Positions 16,081 to 25,987 of a stretch of 64,000 nt of DNA are shown in pieces. The stretch covers positions 62,001 to 126,000 of the forward strand of contig CAAERO010000005.1 in the NCBI GenBank assembly GCA_900758495.1, in the 5' to 3' direction. The notes below the pieces were generated by a model, which had not been told where the DNA came from, ran no database searches, and was given only the letters and a program-made list of their open reading frames with translations. This DNA is from Bacilli bacterium. GTDB taxonomy: Bacteria; Bacillota_I; Bacilli_A; RF39; UBA660. Position numbers and translations under genes: made by a program. Positions within the stretch are counted from its first letter, which is position 1. The number at the start of each line of letters is the position of its first letter.

Positions 16081-18522
16081 TTATTCAGTTTCTATTTTTT
16101 CTTCTTTATCTACTATAGCAATAGTTGCTACTTTCTGATTTTCTTTCAAATTAATTAGTCTATTACCCTGTGTGGCCCTTTTTAAAGTAGCAATCTGATT
16201 CAATGGCATTCTCATAATAATTCCGCTATCTGTGACTATCATTATATCAAGTTTATCAACTATTAATGGATCAACATATTTTAATGTTACCATACTTCCA
16301 TTTTTGTCTGTAATGTTTAATGCCTTAACTCCTTTACTGCCCCTATGAGTTAATCTATACTCATCTATTGTAGTCTTTTTGCCATAACCATTTTCTGTAA
16401 CAATTAAAATTTCTTCACCTGGATTTATAATTTCGGTGCTTACTACTTCACTATTATCAGATAAATCGATTCCCTTTACACCAGAAGTTCCTCTACCCAT
16501 GGATCTAATTTCTGATTCTTTAAATCTTACCATTCGCCCATTATTTGTTCCTATGACTACTTCATCGCTTCCAGTAGTTTTTCTCACAGATATCAATTCA
16601 TCACCATCTTTTAAGACTATTGAAATCTTTCCACTTTTTCTAATGTTATTAAATTCATCTATTGGTGTTCTTTTAACTAATCCTTGTTTAGTAGAAAATA
16701 GTAAGTATTTAATTCTGTCTTCATTAGAATCCAATTCTAACATGGAACGTATGTTTTCTTTTTTTTCTAATGATAATAAATTAACTATAGGTATACCTTT
16801 AGATTGTCTACTAAATTCTGGTATTTCATATCCTTTTAATCTATATACTTTTCCATTATTTGAGAAAAATAATAAATAATCATGGGTTTTCATAGGAATT
16901 ACTTGCTCTACAAAGTCTTCATCATTAGTTGACATTCCTTTAATGCCCACTCCACCTCTATTTTGACTTCTATATGTATCTGATTTAATTCTTTTAATAT
17001 ATCCTTTATTAGTTAATGTTACAATTATATCATCTACTGGTATTAAGGACTCATCTTCAATATATTCGATTGCAGTCATATCAATATTAGTTCTTCGTTC
17101 ATCTGCATATTTTTCTTTTATTTCTAATAATTCTTCTTTGATAACTTTAAGAATATTTTCATCACTACTTAGTACTTCTTTTAACTTTTCTATTGTTTTT
17201 AATAATTCATCTAGTTCAGATTCTATTTTTTCTCTCTCAAGACCTGTCAATCTTCTTAATTTCATTTCTAAAATAGAATTAGCTTGAATTTCTGTTAAAC
17301 CAAATTGATTGATTAGACCTGTTCTGGCCTCATCATCTGTTTTAGAAGCACGAATCAATTTTATAACAGCATCAATGTGATCCAGAGCTATTTTTAAGCC
17401 TTCTAAAATATGAACTCTTTTCTCAGCAACATCTAAATCATACTTAGTTCTACGGATTATTACTTCCTTTTGATAATCAATATACTTAACTATAATATCT
17501 CTTAAGCCTAATGTCTTAGGTACACCTTGATCTAGCATTAAAAATATTATTCCATATGTAGTTTGAAAAGCTGTATGTTTAAATAATTTATTCAATACTA
17601 CTTGAGCATTAGCATCTTTTTTTAACGTAATAGTTATCTTTATGCCATTCTTTAAATCAGAATGATAATCAGAAATTCCCTCAATTGTTTTATTATGAAC
17701 AAGTTCTGCCACTTTATTCTTTAATTCAAGTGTATTAACTCCATATGGAACTTCGTCTATTATTATATATTGACGACCATTTTTTTCTTCAATAGTAGCC
17801 TTACTTCTTATAGTAATAGAACCACGTCCAGTTTCATATGCCTTTCTGATTCCACTATTGCCAAGTATATTAGCTCCAGTTGGAAAGTCTGGTCCCTTAA
17901 TATACTGCATTAATTCGTCTAAAGTTATATCGTGGTTATCAATATAGGCAACACATCCATCTATAACTTCACCTAAATTATGTGGTGGTATATTGGTAGC
18001 CATTCCTACTGCTATACCAGTTGTTCCATTAACCAAAATATTTGGAAATCTAGATGGTAAGACTTCTGGCTCTTTTGTTGTTTCATCAAAGTTTGGTATA
18101 AAATTAACAGTGTTCTTATTAATATTTCTTAACAATTCAAGTGAAATCTTTGATAATCTTGTTTCAGTATAACGCATTGCAGCAGCACCATAACCTTCAA
18201 TATTACCAAAGTTGCCATGTCCATCTATTAACATATATCTATATGAAAAGTCTTGAGCCATTCTTACCATTGCTTCGTAAATTGAACTATCCCCGTGTGG
18301 GTGATAGTTTCCCATAACTTCACCAACTGTTTTTGCACTCTTCCTATGTGGTTTATCTGGTGTATATCCAGACTCGAACATTGAATATAAAATACGACGA
18401 TGAACTGGCTTTAACCCATCTCTTAAATCGGGAAGCGCACGAGAAACGATTACACTCATTGAATATTCCAAAAAGGAATCTTGTACTTCTTTTACTATAT
18501 TGTTTGTTTCTAAACGATCCAT
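16081..18522 (-). CDS. gyrA: DNA gyrase subunit A
   Basis: GyrA is the breakage-reunion subunit of DNA gyrase. The 813-residue length is near the 821 of Bacillus. The catalytic tyrosine is Tyr118 in AAAMRYTE. In the quinolone-resistance region [12 protein letters not shown] the key positions are Ser79 and Glu83, the usual sensitive-type residues. The C-terminal beta-pinwheel carries the GyrA-box-like [10 protein letters not shown]. The gene starts 14 nt after gyrB. It is a single full-length gene. Confidence 0.98.
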   Translation of the reverse strand: MDRLETNNIVKEVQDSFLEYSMSVIVSRALPDLRDGLKPVHRRILYSMFESGYTPDKPHRKSAKTVGEVMGNYHPHGDSSIYEAMVRMAQDFSYRYMLIDGHGNFGNIEGYGAAAMRYTETRLSKISLELLRNINKNTVNFIPNFDETTKEPEVLPSRFPNILVNGTTGIAVGMATNIPPHNLGEVIDGCVAYIDNHDITLDELMQYIKGPDFPTGANILGNSGIRKAYETGRGSITIRSKATIEEKNGRQYIIIDEVPYGVNTLELKNKVAELVHNKTIEGISDYHSDLKNGIKITITLKKDANAQVVLNKLFKHTAFQTTYGIIFLMLDQGVPKTLGLRDIIVKYIDYQKEVIIRRTKYDLDVAEKRVHILEGLKIALDHIDAVIKLIRASKTDDEARTGLINQFGLTEIQANSILEMKLRRLTGLEREKIESELDELLKTIEKLKEVLSSDENILKVIKEELLEIKEKYADERRTNIDMTAIEYIEDESLIPVDDIIVTLTNKGYIKRIKSDTYRSQNRGGVGIKGMSTNDEDFVEQVIPMKTHDYLLFFSNNGKVYRLKGYEIPEFSRQSKGIPIVNLLSLEKKENIRSMLELDSNEDRIKYLLFSTKQGLVKRTPIDEFNNIRKSGKISIVLKDGDELISVRKTTGSDEVVIGTNNGRMVRFKESEIRSMGRGTSGVKGIDLSDNSEVVSTEIINPGEEILIVTENGYGKKTTIDEYRLTHRGSKGVKALNITDKNGSMVTLKYVDPLIVDKLDIMIVTDSGIIMRMPLNQIATLKRATQGNRLINLKENQKVATIAIVDKEEKIETE

Positions 18523-18536
18523 TTTATCCTCCTATT

Positions 18537-20462
18537 TTATATATCTAAATTTTCAACATAAGTTGCATTTGTTTCTATAAATTCTCTTCTAGGCCCTACT
18601 TCTTCTCCCATTAACCTTGAAAAAGTCTCATCAGCTGCTAGCGCATCATCAACTGTTATTTGCCTTAACACACGTTTTTTTATGTCCATTGTTGTTTCAT
18701 TTAATTCTTCTGCATCCATTTCTCCCAAACCTTTCATTCTTGCTATATCATATTTTGTATTAGGTGATAATGTAGCTAAATACTCATCTCTTTCTTGTTC
18801 ATTTAAAACATATTTAATTGTTTTTCCATGCTTAATTACAAATAATGGGGGTTGAGCAGCATATACATGTCCAGCCTCAACAATAGGCTTAAAGAAACGA
18901 TAAAATAAAGTTAAAAGTAAAACTCTAATATGACTTCCATCAACATCAGCATCAGTCATAATAATTATTTTATTGTATCGTAACTTGGACAAATCAAATT
19001 CTTCTCCAATTCCTGTTCCAAAAGCCGTTATAATTGTACGAATTTCTTCATTTGATAGTGCCCTATCTAGTCTAGCTTTTTCTACATTAAGAATCTTTCC
19101 TCGTAAAGGTAATATTGCCTGTGTCATACTATCTCTACCTTTAATAGCAGAGCCACCTGCAGAATCTCCCTCTACTAAGAATATCTCACATTCTGATGCA
19201 TCTTTGCTTTTACAGTCAGATAGTTTTCCATAAAAGTTTGTTACATCAAGATCTCCTTTACGTCTAGTCAATTCTCTTGCCTTCTTTGCTGCCACTCTAG
19301 CTCTCGATGCTGTCATAGCCTTTTCAATTATTATCTTGGCTTCATCTGGATGTTCCATTAAAAATCTTTCTAAATTCGCAGAAAAAATTCTATTTGCTAT
19401 ACCACGGACTTCACTATTTCCAAGTTTTGTCTTAGTTTGTCCCTCAAACTGTGGATTTGGATGTTTAATGGAAACTATCATTGTTAATCCTTCTCTGACA
19501 TCATCACCAGTAAGAGAATCATCAGTGTTTTTCATTAATCCACTACTTTGTGCATACTTATTCAAAATTCTAGTAAGTGCCATTCTAACTCCATCTTCAT
19601 GAGTACCACCTTCTGGAGTCGTTATGTTATTAACAAACGAATAAATACTAGAACTATATGTTTCATTATATTGTAATGCTACTTCTAGCATGATGTCGTC
19701 TTCTTGACCTGTTACATCAATAATAGTGTTATGTATTGGTTGCTTTGATTTATTTAATAAAGCAACATATTCACGAATTCCCCCTTCATAACAAAATGAT
19801 TCTTTCTTATCTGCCTCTCTATCATCATATAAAGTAATTCTAAGACCTCTATTTAAAAAAGCTAGTTCGCGAAGCCTATTTCTTAATATTTCATAGTCAA
19901 AAACTGTTGTTTCCTGAAAAATGGAAGGATCTGGTAAAAAAGTTACGGTAGTTCCTGTACGATTCTCATCACAATCACCAATTATTTTTAAATCTTCCAC
20001 TGGATGTCCACCATTAGTATATTTTTGGTAATATATATGACCATTTTTATAAACTTTAACTTCTAGATAAGTAGATAAAGCGTTAACAACGCTAGCACCA
20101 ACACCATGTAGTCCACCAGATACCTTGTATCCGCCTCCACCAAATTTTCCACCTGCATGCAAAACAGTATATACTGTTTCTACTGTACTCTTTCCAGTTT
20201 TGGGATGGATATCTACTGGAATTCCACGACCATCATCCTTTACTGTAATACTATTATTTTTTTCAATGGTCACTTCAATATGAGTACAATATCCAGCTAA
20301 AGCTTCATCTATAGCGTTATCTACAATTTCCCATACTAGATGATGCAATCCCCTACTGCTAGTCGTACCAATATACATTCCTGGTCTTTTTCTAACTGCC
20401 TCTAAGCCTTCCAAAACTTGTATAGCAGATGAATCATATTTAATTCCATTATCTTGTTCCAT
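18537..20462 (-). CDS. gyrB: DNA gyrase subunit B
   Basis: GyrB is the ATPase subunit. The 641-residue product has the GHKL ATP site ([40 protein letters not shown]), the Toprim motif EGDSAGGSA and DADVDGSHI. Its ATG overlaps the recF stop as TGATG. In Bacillus remB lies between recF and gyrB; it is absent here. Confidence 0.98.
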   Translation of the reverse strand: MEQDNGIKYDSSAIQVLEGLEAVRKRPGMYIGTTSSRGLHHLVWEIVDNAIDEALAGYCTHIEVTIEKNNSITVKDDGRGIPVDIHPKTGKSTVETVYTVLHAGGKFGGGGYKVSGGLHGVGASVVNALSTYLEVKVYKNGHIYYQKYTNGGHPVEDLKIIGDCDENRTGTTVTFLPDPSIFQETTVFDYEILRNRLRELAFLNRGLRITLYDDREADKKESFCYEGGIREYVALLNKSKQPIHNTIIDVTGQEDDIMLEVALQYNETYSSSIYSFVNNITTPEGGTHEDGVRMALTRILNKYAQSSGLMKNTDDSLTGDDVREGLTMIVSIKHPNPQFEGQTKTKLGNSEVRGIANRIFSANLERFLMEHPDEAKIIIEKAMTASRARVAAKKARELTRRKGDLDVTNFYGKLSDCKSKDASECEIFLVEGDSAGGSAIKGRDSMTQAILPLRGKILNVEKARLDRALSNEEIRTIITAFGTGIGEEFDLSKLRYNKIIIMTDADVDGSHIRVLLLTLFYRFFKPIVEAGHVYAAQPPLFVIKHGKTIKYVLNEQERDEYLATLSPNTKYDIARMKGLGEMDAEELNETTMDIKKRVLRQITVDDALAADETFSRLMGEEVGPRREFIETNATYVENLDI

Positions 20463-21577
20463 CAGTTATTTCTCCTTTCAATTTTACCGTCACTAATACT
20501 AAATATTGTAGCATTGGCTAGTGATTTTTTTGAAATATTTTTTAAATCTGTAGTTGTTATTATACTTTGAATATCACTGCTAATATAATTTAGCAATTTG
20601 ATTCTCTTCTTTAAATCTAGTTCTCCAAATATGTCATCTAACAATAATACAGGTTTAGTTCCACTTTTTTCATCAAATATTGGTATAGTTGCTAGTTTAT
20701 ACGCCAATACTGCACTTTTTTGTTGCCCCTGTGAAGAATATACTTTCATATCTTTATCCTGATATACAAATTGAAAATCATCACGATGAGGTCCGAATAT
20801 TGTCATTCCCAGATGTAGTTCTTTTTGGTAATTAATTTTATAGGTTTCCAACATTTTTCTCTTCATTAAATCGTCCTTATATTCGACAAAAGATATATTA
20901 GGTTTATATAAAATTTTAACTCCACACTGGCCAGTTATACTTTTAAATATACCATCCATGTTAGTATTTATTTTTTCCAAATATTGGTATCTAAATTTGT
21001 ATATGATTATAGCATTTTCAATTAACTTATCTGTTAAAATATCAAAATATTTTTTATCAGCAATACCATTTGTGAAAAGAAGTTTCAAATATTCATTACG
21101 TGTCTTCAAAAGTTTATTGTACTGATTATATGTAGTTAAATACAAGGAATAAAGTTGACTCAATTCAATATTTAATAAATTTCTTCTAATATTTGGAGAA
21201 CCTTTAATAAGTTCTAAGTCATTTGGAGTGAAAATTACAACTTTTAAATTCGATATATATTTAGCTAAACAGTTAATTTTTTTATTATTTAACTTAACTA
21301 TTTTACCTAATTTTGTTATCTCAACTTCCAAATTTTTGAAAGCTTGTTCTTCTCTTATATTTCCTTTAATTTTCAGTTTTGACTTTGAAAAAGTGATTAA
21401 ATCAGCATCACTTATACTCTTATAAGATTTTGTAAGAGCTAGAACAACTATTGATTCTAAAATATTTGTCTTACCAGATGCATTCTCTCCAACTATTATA
21501 TTCATATGAGGATTAAATTCTAAATTTATTTTATTATGATTACGAAAATTTACTAAATCCAATTTTGAAATTATCAT
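20462..21577 (-). CDS. recF: DNA replication and repair protein RecF
   Basis: RecF is an SMC-like ATPase that directs RecOR to gaps. The 371-residue protein has Walker [13 protein letters not shown] (about residues 30-41), the ABC signature [17 protein letters not shown] and Walker [14 protein letters not shown]. It forms an operon with gyrB and gyrA (1-nt overlap). The S4-domain gene yaaA, which in Bacillus lies between dnaN and recF, is not present; a comK homologue occupies that interval. Confidence 0.96.
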   Translation of the reverse strand: MIISKLDLVNFRNHNKINLEFNPHMNIIVGENASGKTNILESIVVLALTKSYKSISDADLITFSKSKLKIKGNIREEQAFKNLEVEITKLGKIVKLNNKKINCLAKYISNLKVVIFTPNDLELIKGSPNIRRNLLNIELSQLYSLYLTTYNQYNKLLKTRNEYLKLLFTNGIADKKYFDILTDKLIENAIIIYKFRYQYLEKINTNMDGIFKSITGQCGVKILYKPNISFVEYKDDLMKRKMLETYKINYQKELHLGMTIFGPHRDDFQFVYQDKDMKVYSSQGQQKSAVLAYKLATIPIFDEKSGTKPVLLLDDIFGELDLKKRIKLLNYISSDIQSIITTTDLKNISKKSLANATIFSISDGKIERRNN

Positions 21578-21726
21578 TTTTGCTAAAAAAACACCTCATA
21601 TGTTCACCTTCACCCTTTTTCAGTATACCCGTACACGCAAAAATATTATAACATATTGCATTCAAATATAATAGAAAATTTTAGTTAAATTTTAAAGTTT
21701 TTAGTTTTTCTCGTAATCTTAACTGC

Positions 21727-21761
21727 AAAAAAAAAGCCGCCAATCAAAAATGATTGGCAAC
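21727..21761 (-). terminator. Terminator of the comK-like gene
   Basis: On the minus strand GCCAATCA and TGATTGGC form an 8-bp stem with a TTTT loop, followed by nine T residues. Confidence 0.85.
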
Positions 21762-21765
21762 TTTT

Positions 21766-22218
21766 TTAATTTCTTCTGTTACGTATTACTGATTCCAAGC
21801 GACTAGCTCTTAATATTTGATTTTCCAATGACTTATAAGAAATTGGAAGAGCTAATACTTTTCCATTGGCAAATTCCACCTCAGTATAATTATTACGTGA
21901 ACTTAGAGGCCTTATCTTTTCTATTTTATTTAATGCAAGCCATGAACATTCTGTTTCTTCTGGTGAATTTGTTGGAAAGAAGACTATATTTCTAGTATCC
22001 TCCACCATTATTGGTAACTTATATGCCGTTTGAAGTATCTGTTTTGAACCTTCTCTTCTACCAACGTAAGAACTTCCAAAATATTTACAGCTATAATCAA
22101 TAATTTTCAAAGGTTTTGCCTCTATTTTATATTCTGTTCCTTCCTCTAATATCAATGAATTTGATTTTTTGTCTGGAATGATTGCCAATGTAGCATCATT
22201 AATCTCATACTGTTTCAT
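21766..22218 (-). CDS. comK: ComK-family competence transcription factor
   Basis: The 150-residue protein matches ComK along its length. The diagnostic block is PLKIIDYSCKYFGSSYVGRR (about residues 36-55), followed by KLPIMVEDTRNIVFFPTNSP, CSWLALNKI and the late EVEFANGKVLALPISYKSLENQI. Bacillus ComK (192 residues) has a longer C terminus that is its activation and degradation region; that tail is missing here. ComK activates DNA-uptake genes by minor-groove binding to AT boxes. It lies between dnaN and recF with its own terminator and a repeat-rich promoter, so it is an independent unit. The family call is strong; a competence role is inferred. Confidence 0.85.
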   Translation of the reverse strand: MKQYEINDATLAIIPDKKSNSLILEEGTEYKIEAKPLKIIDYSCKYFGSSYVGRREGSKQILQTAYKLPIMVEDTRNIVFFPTNSPEETECSWLALNKIEKIRPLSSRNNYTEVEFANGKVLALPISYKSLENQILRASRLESVIRNRRN

Positions 22219-22270
22219 TTTTTCCCCCTTCTACATTTTTAAAAATGTTACTACCACTCTATCATATTAT

Positions 22271-22310
22271 ATTGTCGAAATTTATCGAAATATGTCGAAA
22301 ACTGTCGGAA
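22271..22310 (-). promoter_or_regulatory. Four 10-bp phased repeats at the comK-like promoter
   Basis: Four direct repeats of the form NNTGTCGAAA (plus-strand reading) lie at 22271-22310 with exactly 10-bp spacing: ATTGTCGAAA, TTTATCGAAA, TATGTCGAAA, ACTGTCGGAA. A -10-like TATGAT lies just downstream on the minus strand, with a repeat at the -35 position. The array lies between the dnaN terminator and the gene and is probably an operator for an unknown regulator. Confidence 0.6.
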
Positions 22311-22315
22311 CTTGC

Positions 22316-22355
22316 AAAAAAAAGTAACTATAGAACTTTCGTTTCTATAGTTACT
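22316..22355 (-). terminator. Terminator after dnaN
   Basis: A 13-bp perfect stem (AGTAACTATAGAA and its complement, 7-nt loop) is followed on the minus strand by eight T residues. Confidence 0.88.
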
Positions 22356-22365
22356 TTTATTAGCT

Positions 22366-23490
22366 CTAATATGTTCTAATTGGTAAAACTAATTGAGTTA
22401 AAGAATCATCTTCCTCACTCTTTAAGACTATTGGTTTTATTTCCCCAACAAATGATAATTCAACAGTTTCTGTAGAAAATGATTTTAAAGCGTCCATCAT
22501 ATAACGGGCACTGAAAGAAATTTTGATGTCCAAGTCTCTATCTTTTTGTATATTCATTTTCTCTTCAACTCTTCCTATTTCAACACTTGATGATTTCATA
22601 ATTAATTTGTTACCATTCGTTTCTAATGTGACTATGTTCTTATCTTTATCACTGGTTAGAATACTAACTCTATCTACTACATCATAGAATTCATTAATAT
22701 TAAAATGTAATTTTACATGTTCTTCTTTTGGTAATAAGTTTGAAGTATTTGGATATGTTCCATTAATTAGACGAGATTGAAATAATAAATTTTGATTTTT
22801 AAATAAAATTTTATTATTAAAAATGTGAACTTCTATATTTTCATCACCATCTCCTAAAATTTTTGTAAATTCTACAAGATTTTTGCTTGGAATAACGATA
22901 TTTAAGTTTTCCTCAGCACTTGTAGATAAACTTATTACTTTTCTTGCTAATCTATAAGAGTCTGTAGCATTACATTCTAAAACATTACCTATTATGTTAA
23001 AGTTTATACCATTTAAAATAGCTTTATTTTCATCTAAACTTGTTGCAAATGCTGTTTGAGTAACTATTTCTTTTAATATTGTTTTAGATAATTCAATGTG
23101 GTTTTTACTTTCTATTAATTCAATTGAAGGATATTCCTTTTCACTTATACCATTTAAATTAAATTCACTATTCTCTGTATATATTAATATTTTTAAATCA
23201 TCCACTACTTCTATATTAATAAATTCATCTGGTAACTTTCTTACTATATCAAGTATATATTTTCCTTGAATTATGATACTTCCTTCCTCTTTTAATATGA
23301 TGGTCTCATTATCACATGGTATTGATGTTTCTATCGTAATGTCATTATCACTTGCAGTTAAAGTTAATTTCCTTTTATTAAGGTGAAATTTAATTCCTGC
23401 TAAAACTGGTATTACATTTTTTGTTGATATTGCTTTTGAGACTTTATTTAGTGCTTCTAATAGTACTTCTTTTTTTATTGAAAATTTCAT
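22366..23490 (-). CDS. dnaN: DNA polymerase III beta sliding clamp
   Basis: The sliding clamp tethers Pol III and many partners to DNA. The 374 residues cover the three repeated clamp folds, with NVIPVLAGIKFHL near the N terminus and the C-terminal QLVLPIRTY ending typical of the partner-binding pocket (LPIRTY). It follows dnaA after a 143-nt gap with DnaA-box-like motifs and a terminator, so it probably has its own promoter. Confidence 0.97.
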   Translation of the reverse strand: MKFSIKKEVLLEALNKVSKAISTKNVIPVLAGIKFHLNKRKLTLTASDNDITIETSIPCDNETIILKEEGSIIIQGKYILDIVRKLPDEFINIEVVDDLKILIYTENSEFNLNGISEKEYPSIELIESKNHIELSKTILKEIVTQTAFATSLDENKAILNGINFNIIGNVLECNATDSYRLARKVISLSTSAEENLNIVIPSKNLVEFTKILGDGDENIEVHIFNNKILFKNQNLLFQSRLINGTYPNTSNLLPKEEHVKLHFNINEFYDVVDRVSILTSDKDKNIVTLETNGNKLIMKSSSVEIGRVEEKMNIQKDRDLDIKISFSARYMMDALKSFSTETVELSFVGEIKPIVLKSEEDDSLTQLVLPIRTY

Positions 23491-23532
23491 TTTTTATTCC
23501 TTCTTTCTTTTTTATATATTATTATTATAGCC

Positions 23533-23631
23533 TGTGGAAACTGTGGAAAACTTTCTATTTCCTTTATTTATATAAGTATTTATAAAAAATAGCCTGTGGA
23601 AAACTTGTGGAAATCTTTATACTTTTCCACA
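23533..23631. other. DnaA-box cluster between dnaN and dnaA
   Basis: Five DnaA-box-like sequences are present: TGTGGAAAC (23533), TGTGGAAAA (23542 and 23595), TGTGGAAAT (23606) and TTTTCCACA (23623). In Bacillus a downstream DnaA-box cluster between dnaA and dnaN forms the second half of a bipartite oriC, so this is the likely equivalent. Confidence 0.75.
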
Positions 23632-23638
23632 GGCTATT
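23588..23638 (-). terminator. dnaA terminator built from DnaA boxes
   Basis: AATAGCCTGTGGAAAA and its exact complement form a 16-bp stem with a 19-nt loop. On the minus strand TTTTATAAAT follows. The dnaA stop codon TAG is inside the stem, and each arm contains a DnaA-box-like TTTTCCACA. Confidence 0.75.
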
Positions 23639-24986
23639 GTTGTAAGTCCTTTTCTAATTTTTCTACAATTCCAGCTAAATCTTTATTATTTTTTATTTCT
23701 GCTTCAATTTTTTCCACAGAATGCATTACTGTGGAATGATCCTTTCCCCCAAATTCCATTCCAATTTTAGGGAAAGATTCATTGGTTAGGTTTCTACAAA
23801 GATACATAGCTATTTGTCTAGGAAATGCTATATTGCTACTTCTCTTTTTTGATCTTATGTCCTCTGTAGATATTTGGAAAAATTCTGCAACAGTCTTTTG
23901 AATTTTTGCTATATCATTTTGTTCACTTATTCCTTTATTAATAAAGTCTTTTAAGGCTTCAATTGCAAGATTTAAATCTATTTTTGATCCTCCCATAATT
24001 GTTGAGTATGCTATTAATCTAGTTATTGAACCTTCTAGTTGTCTAACATCACTTCCCATGTTTGAAGCAATATATTCTATTACTTCCTCTGGAATTTCTT
24101 TTTCAAAATTTCCAGCTACTATTTTTTTTCTGAGTATTTCTTTTCTTAATTCAAAATCTGGAGGCCCAATATTTACAGTTAATCCCCAGCAAAATCTTGT
24201 TCTAAGTCTTTCTTCTAATAGTTTTAAATCATTTGGTGATCTGTCAGATGATACTATTATTTGTTTGCTATCATTATATAAATTAGTGAAAGTATGAAAA
24301 AATTCTTGTTGTGTTTGAGTAGCTCCTCCTAGAAATTGTATATCATCAATTATTAAAACATCTATATTTCTATATTTATTTTTAAAAAATTCTACGTAGT
24401 TGAAGTTTGTACCATCCTTATCTTTTCTGTTTATTCCTACAAAATCGTCTCTAAATTGGTCACTGGTTACATATAAAACCTTTTTTTGTGAATTTTGCAC
24501 TATGTAATTACCTATGGCATGCATTAGATGGGTTTTTCCTAAGCCACTGTTTCCATAAATGAACAGAGGATTATATATTTTTCCAGGATTTTCTGCTACG
24601 GATAGTCCCGCTGCTTGAGCAAATTTGTTGCTATTTCCAACAATGAAGTTGTCAAATAAATAGTTTGAGTTTAAATTTGATTTTTGTTTTGGAAAATTTT
24701 CTTCATTTTCTCTTGGCTTATTTTCATCATCATTTTCAATTTCATTCTCTAAATAAAATTCTAGTTCAAAGTTTGTTCCTGTTATTTTATTTAAAGATTC
24801 CTGAATTAAATTTCTATAATTATCATATAAATGTCGCTTGTGTATAGCCATTGGTACAATAATTATTGCAGTATCATCTTTTATTTCTTTGAGGGTTACG
24901 TCTTGGAACCATGTTGAAAAGGCAAGTGAAGAAAGTTCTTCTTTAATGTCCTTTAAGGCGTTGTTCCAAATGATGTCCACATTCAA
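23634..24986 (-). CDS. dnaA: Chromosomal replication initiator DnaA
   Basis: DnaA melts oriC and loads DnaB. I place the start at the TTG at 24986 (NVDIIWNNALKDIKEELS) because it has AGGGGAGTGA upstream and gives 450 residues, close to Bacillus (446). ATGs further upstream at 25007-25019 would add 7-11 atypical residues without a good ribosome site. Domain I is at the N terminus and domain II is Asn/Glu-rich (about 85-110). Domain III has Walker A YGNSGLGKTHLMHAIG and Walker B LIIDDIQFL. Domain IV has the DnaA-box signature FGGKDHSTVMHSVEKI. Confidence 0.95.
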   Translation of the reverse strand: MNVDIIWNNALKDIKEELSSLAFSTWFQDVTLKEIKDDTAIIIVPMAIHKRHLYDNYRNLIQESLNKITGTNFELEFYLENEIENDDENKPRENEENFPKQKSNLNSNYLFDNFIVGNSNKFAQAAGLSVAENPGKIYNPLFIYGNSGLGKTHLMHAIGNYIVQNSQKKVLYVTSDQFRDDFVGINRKDKDGTNFNYVEFFKNKYRNIDVLIIDDIQFLGGATQTQQEFFHTFTNLYNDSKQIIVSSDRSPNDLKLLEERLRTRFCWGLTVNIGPPDFELRKEILRKKIVAGNFEKEIPEEVIEYIASNMGSDVRQLEGSITRLIAYSTIMGGSKIDLNLAIEALKDFINKGISEQNDIAKIQKTVAEFFQISTEDIRSKKRSSNIAFPRQIAMYLCRNLTNESFPKIGMEFGGKDHSTVMHSVEKIEAEIKNNKDLAGIVEKLEKDLQQ

Positions 24987-25019
24987 CTTTATCACTCCCC
25001 TGTTCATATAAATCATCAT

Positions 25020-25311
25020 TATGATACTCTAAATTGTGGAAAAAAGAAATAGAAAAAAGCAAAAAAAGTTTTCCACAAGTTTTTCCACAAGTTTTTCCAC
25101 AAATAAAATGTCGAAATTTGTTGAACTAAATGAGTTATCCACAGTTTCCACAATTTTCTTTTCCACAAGTGAATAAAAGTTTTCCACATGCTGTGGAAAT
25201 TGTGGATAATCTCTATTAAGAGTAAAAATTATAGTATCTTCATAAGAGATGATAATCATATATATCAACATTCTTTATTACATTAGTTTATTTACCTAAA
25301 AATTTTCCACA
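25020..25311. other. oriC: Replication origin oriC with DnaA-box cluster
   Basis: Eleven DnaA-box-like 9-mers are visible between dnaA and rpmH. Perfect TTATCCACA occurs at 25135-25143 and inverted at 25201-25209. TTTTCCACA occurs at 25069, 25081, 25093, 25159, 25180 and 25303 and inverted at 25035. GTTTCCACA is at 25144 and inverted ATTTCCACA at 25192. The AT-rich DNA at about 25210-25300 is the likely unwinding region. Gene orientation switches here from leftward to rightward, which supports origin placement. Confidence 0.93.
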
Positions 25312-25400
25312 GCATATCTGTGCTTATTGCATTGTATATTGTGATGAAAATATATTTGTACTTTAAGTAATTATGAATTTGATAAATTTTAATATTTTCC

Positions 25401-25430
25401 TTGACAAAGTTTTTTAATTATTATTATAAT
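25401..25430 (+). promoter_or_regulatory. Promoter of rpmH
   Basis: TTGACA and TATAAT with an 18-bp spacer, ending 30 nt before the rpmH ATG. Confidence 0.85.
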
Positions 25431-25460
25431 AATGTAGATTTTATGTCTGGAGGTGGAAGT

Positions 25461-25589
25461 ATGAAGAGAACGTATCAACCAAATAAACGTAGAAGAGCTA
25501 AGAAACATGGATTTTTTGCTCGTAAAGTTTCAGCAGGTAAAATTTTAAATAGTAGAAGAAAAAAAGGTCGTAAAGAATTAGTAAAATAA
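25461..25589 (+). CDS. rpmH: 50S ribosomal protein L34
   Basis: This is a basic 42-residue ribosomal protein beginning [18 protein letters not shown], the near-universal L34 start. GGAGGTGG precedes the ATG; upstream in-frame ATGs are within the leader. It is the first gene right of oriC, as in most bacteria. Confidence 0.97.
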   Translation: MKRTYQPNKRRRAKKHGFFARKVSAGKILNSRRKKGRKELVK

Positions 25590-25590
25590 T

Positions 25591-25614
25591 CCACTGTTTT
25601 CACAGTGGTTTTTT
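25591..25614 (+). terminator. Terminator or attenuator between rpmH and rnpA
   Basis: CCACTG and CAGTGG with a 6-nt loop are followed by six T residues. It probably limits read-through from the strong rpmH promoter into rnpA. Confidence 0.8.
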
Positions 25615-25643
25615 ACTCTTTGGAAAGGGGTAGAACTATAAAT

Positions 25644-25976
25644 ATGAATAAAGAACTTATTATAAAGAAAAGTAGTACATTTGATGAAATTATAAATAAA
25701 TGCCCATCTAAAAAAAGTAAAGACTATATCTTATTTTATAGACCTAAGCAATTAGCAAAAGCAAAGTATGGTATAGCTGCTCCTAAAAAATTAGGAAAAG
25801 CAGTTATTCGCAATAAAATGAAAAGAAGGACAAGAGCAATCATATCAGAATATCAAAAAAACTATAAAAATAATTATGATTGTATTATAATTATAAGGAA
25901 GAGTTCTTTAGATAAAGAATATCTTGAATTAAAAGAGGAGTTATTCAATTTGTTATTAAAAATTAATAACCATTAG
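25644..25976 (+). CDS. rnpA: Ribonuclease P protein component
   Basis: RnpA is the protein cofactor of RNase P, which matures tRNA 5' ends. The 110-residue protein has the family signature KLGKAVIRNKMKRRTRAI with the RNR box. The start at 25644 (MNKELIIKKSSTFDEI) is preferred to an ATG at 25605 inside the terminator. yidC starts 11 nt downstream. Confidence 0.93.
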   Translation: MNKELIIKKSSTFDEIINKCPSKKSKDYILFYRPKQLAKAKYGIAAPKKLGKAVIRNKMKRRTRAIISEYQKNYKNNYDCIIIIRKSSLDKEYLELKEELFNLLLKINNH

Positions 25977-25987
25977 GAGGAGCATTT

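Noticed and set aside
21540..21599. 19-codon leader peptide overlapping the recF start
   Set aside because: A ribosome-site-like GAAGGTGA precedes it, but the frame is too short and overlaps recF; not supportable without conservation.
25029..25271. 80-codon minus-strand frame in oriC
   Set aside because: It arises from reading clustered DnaA boxes (repeated VEKLVEN); no start signal and it occupies the origin.
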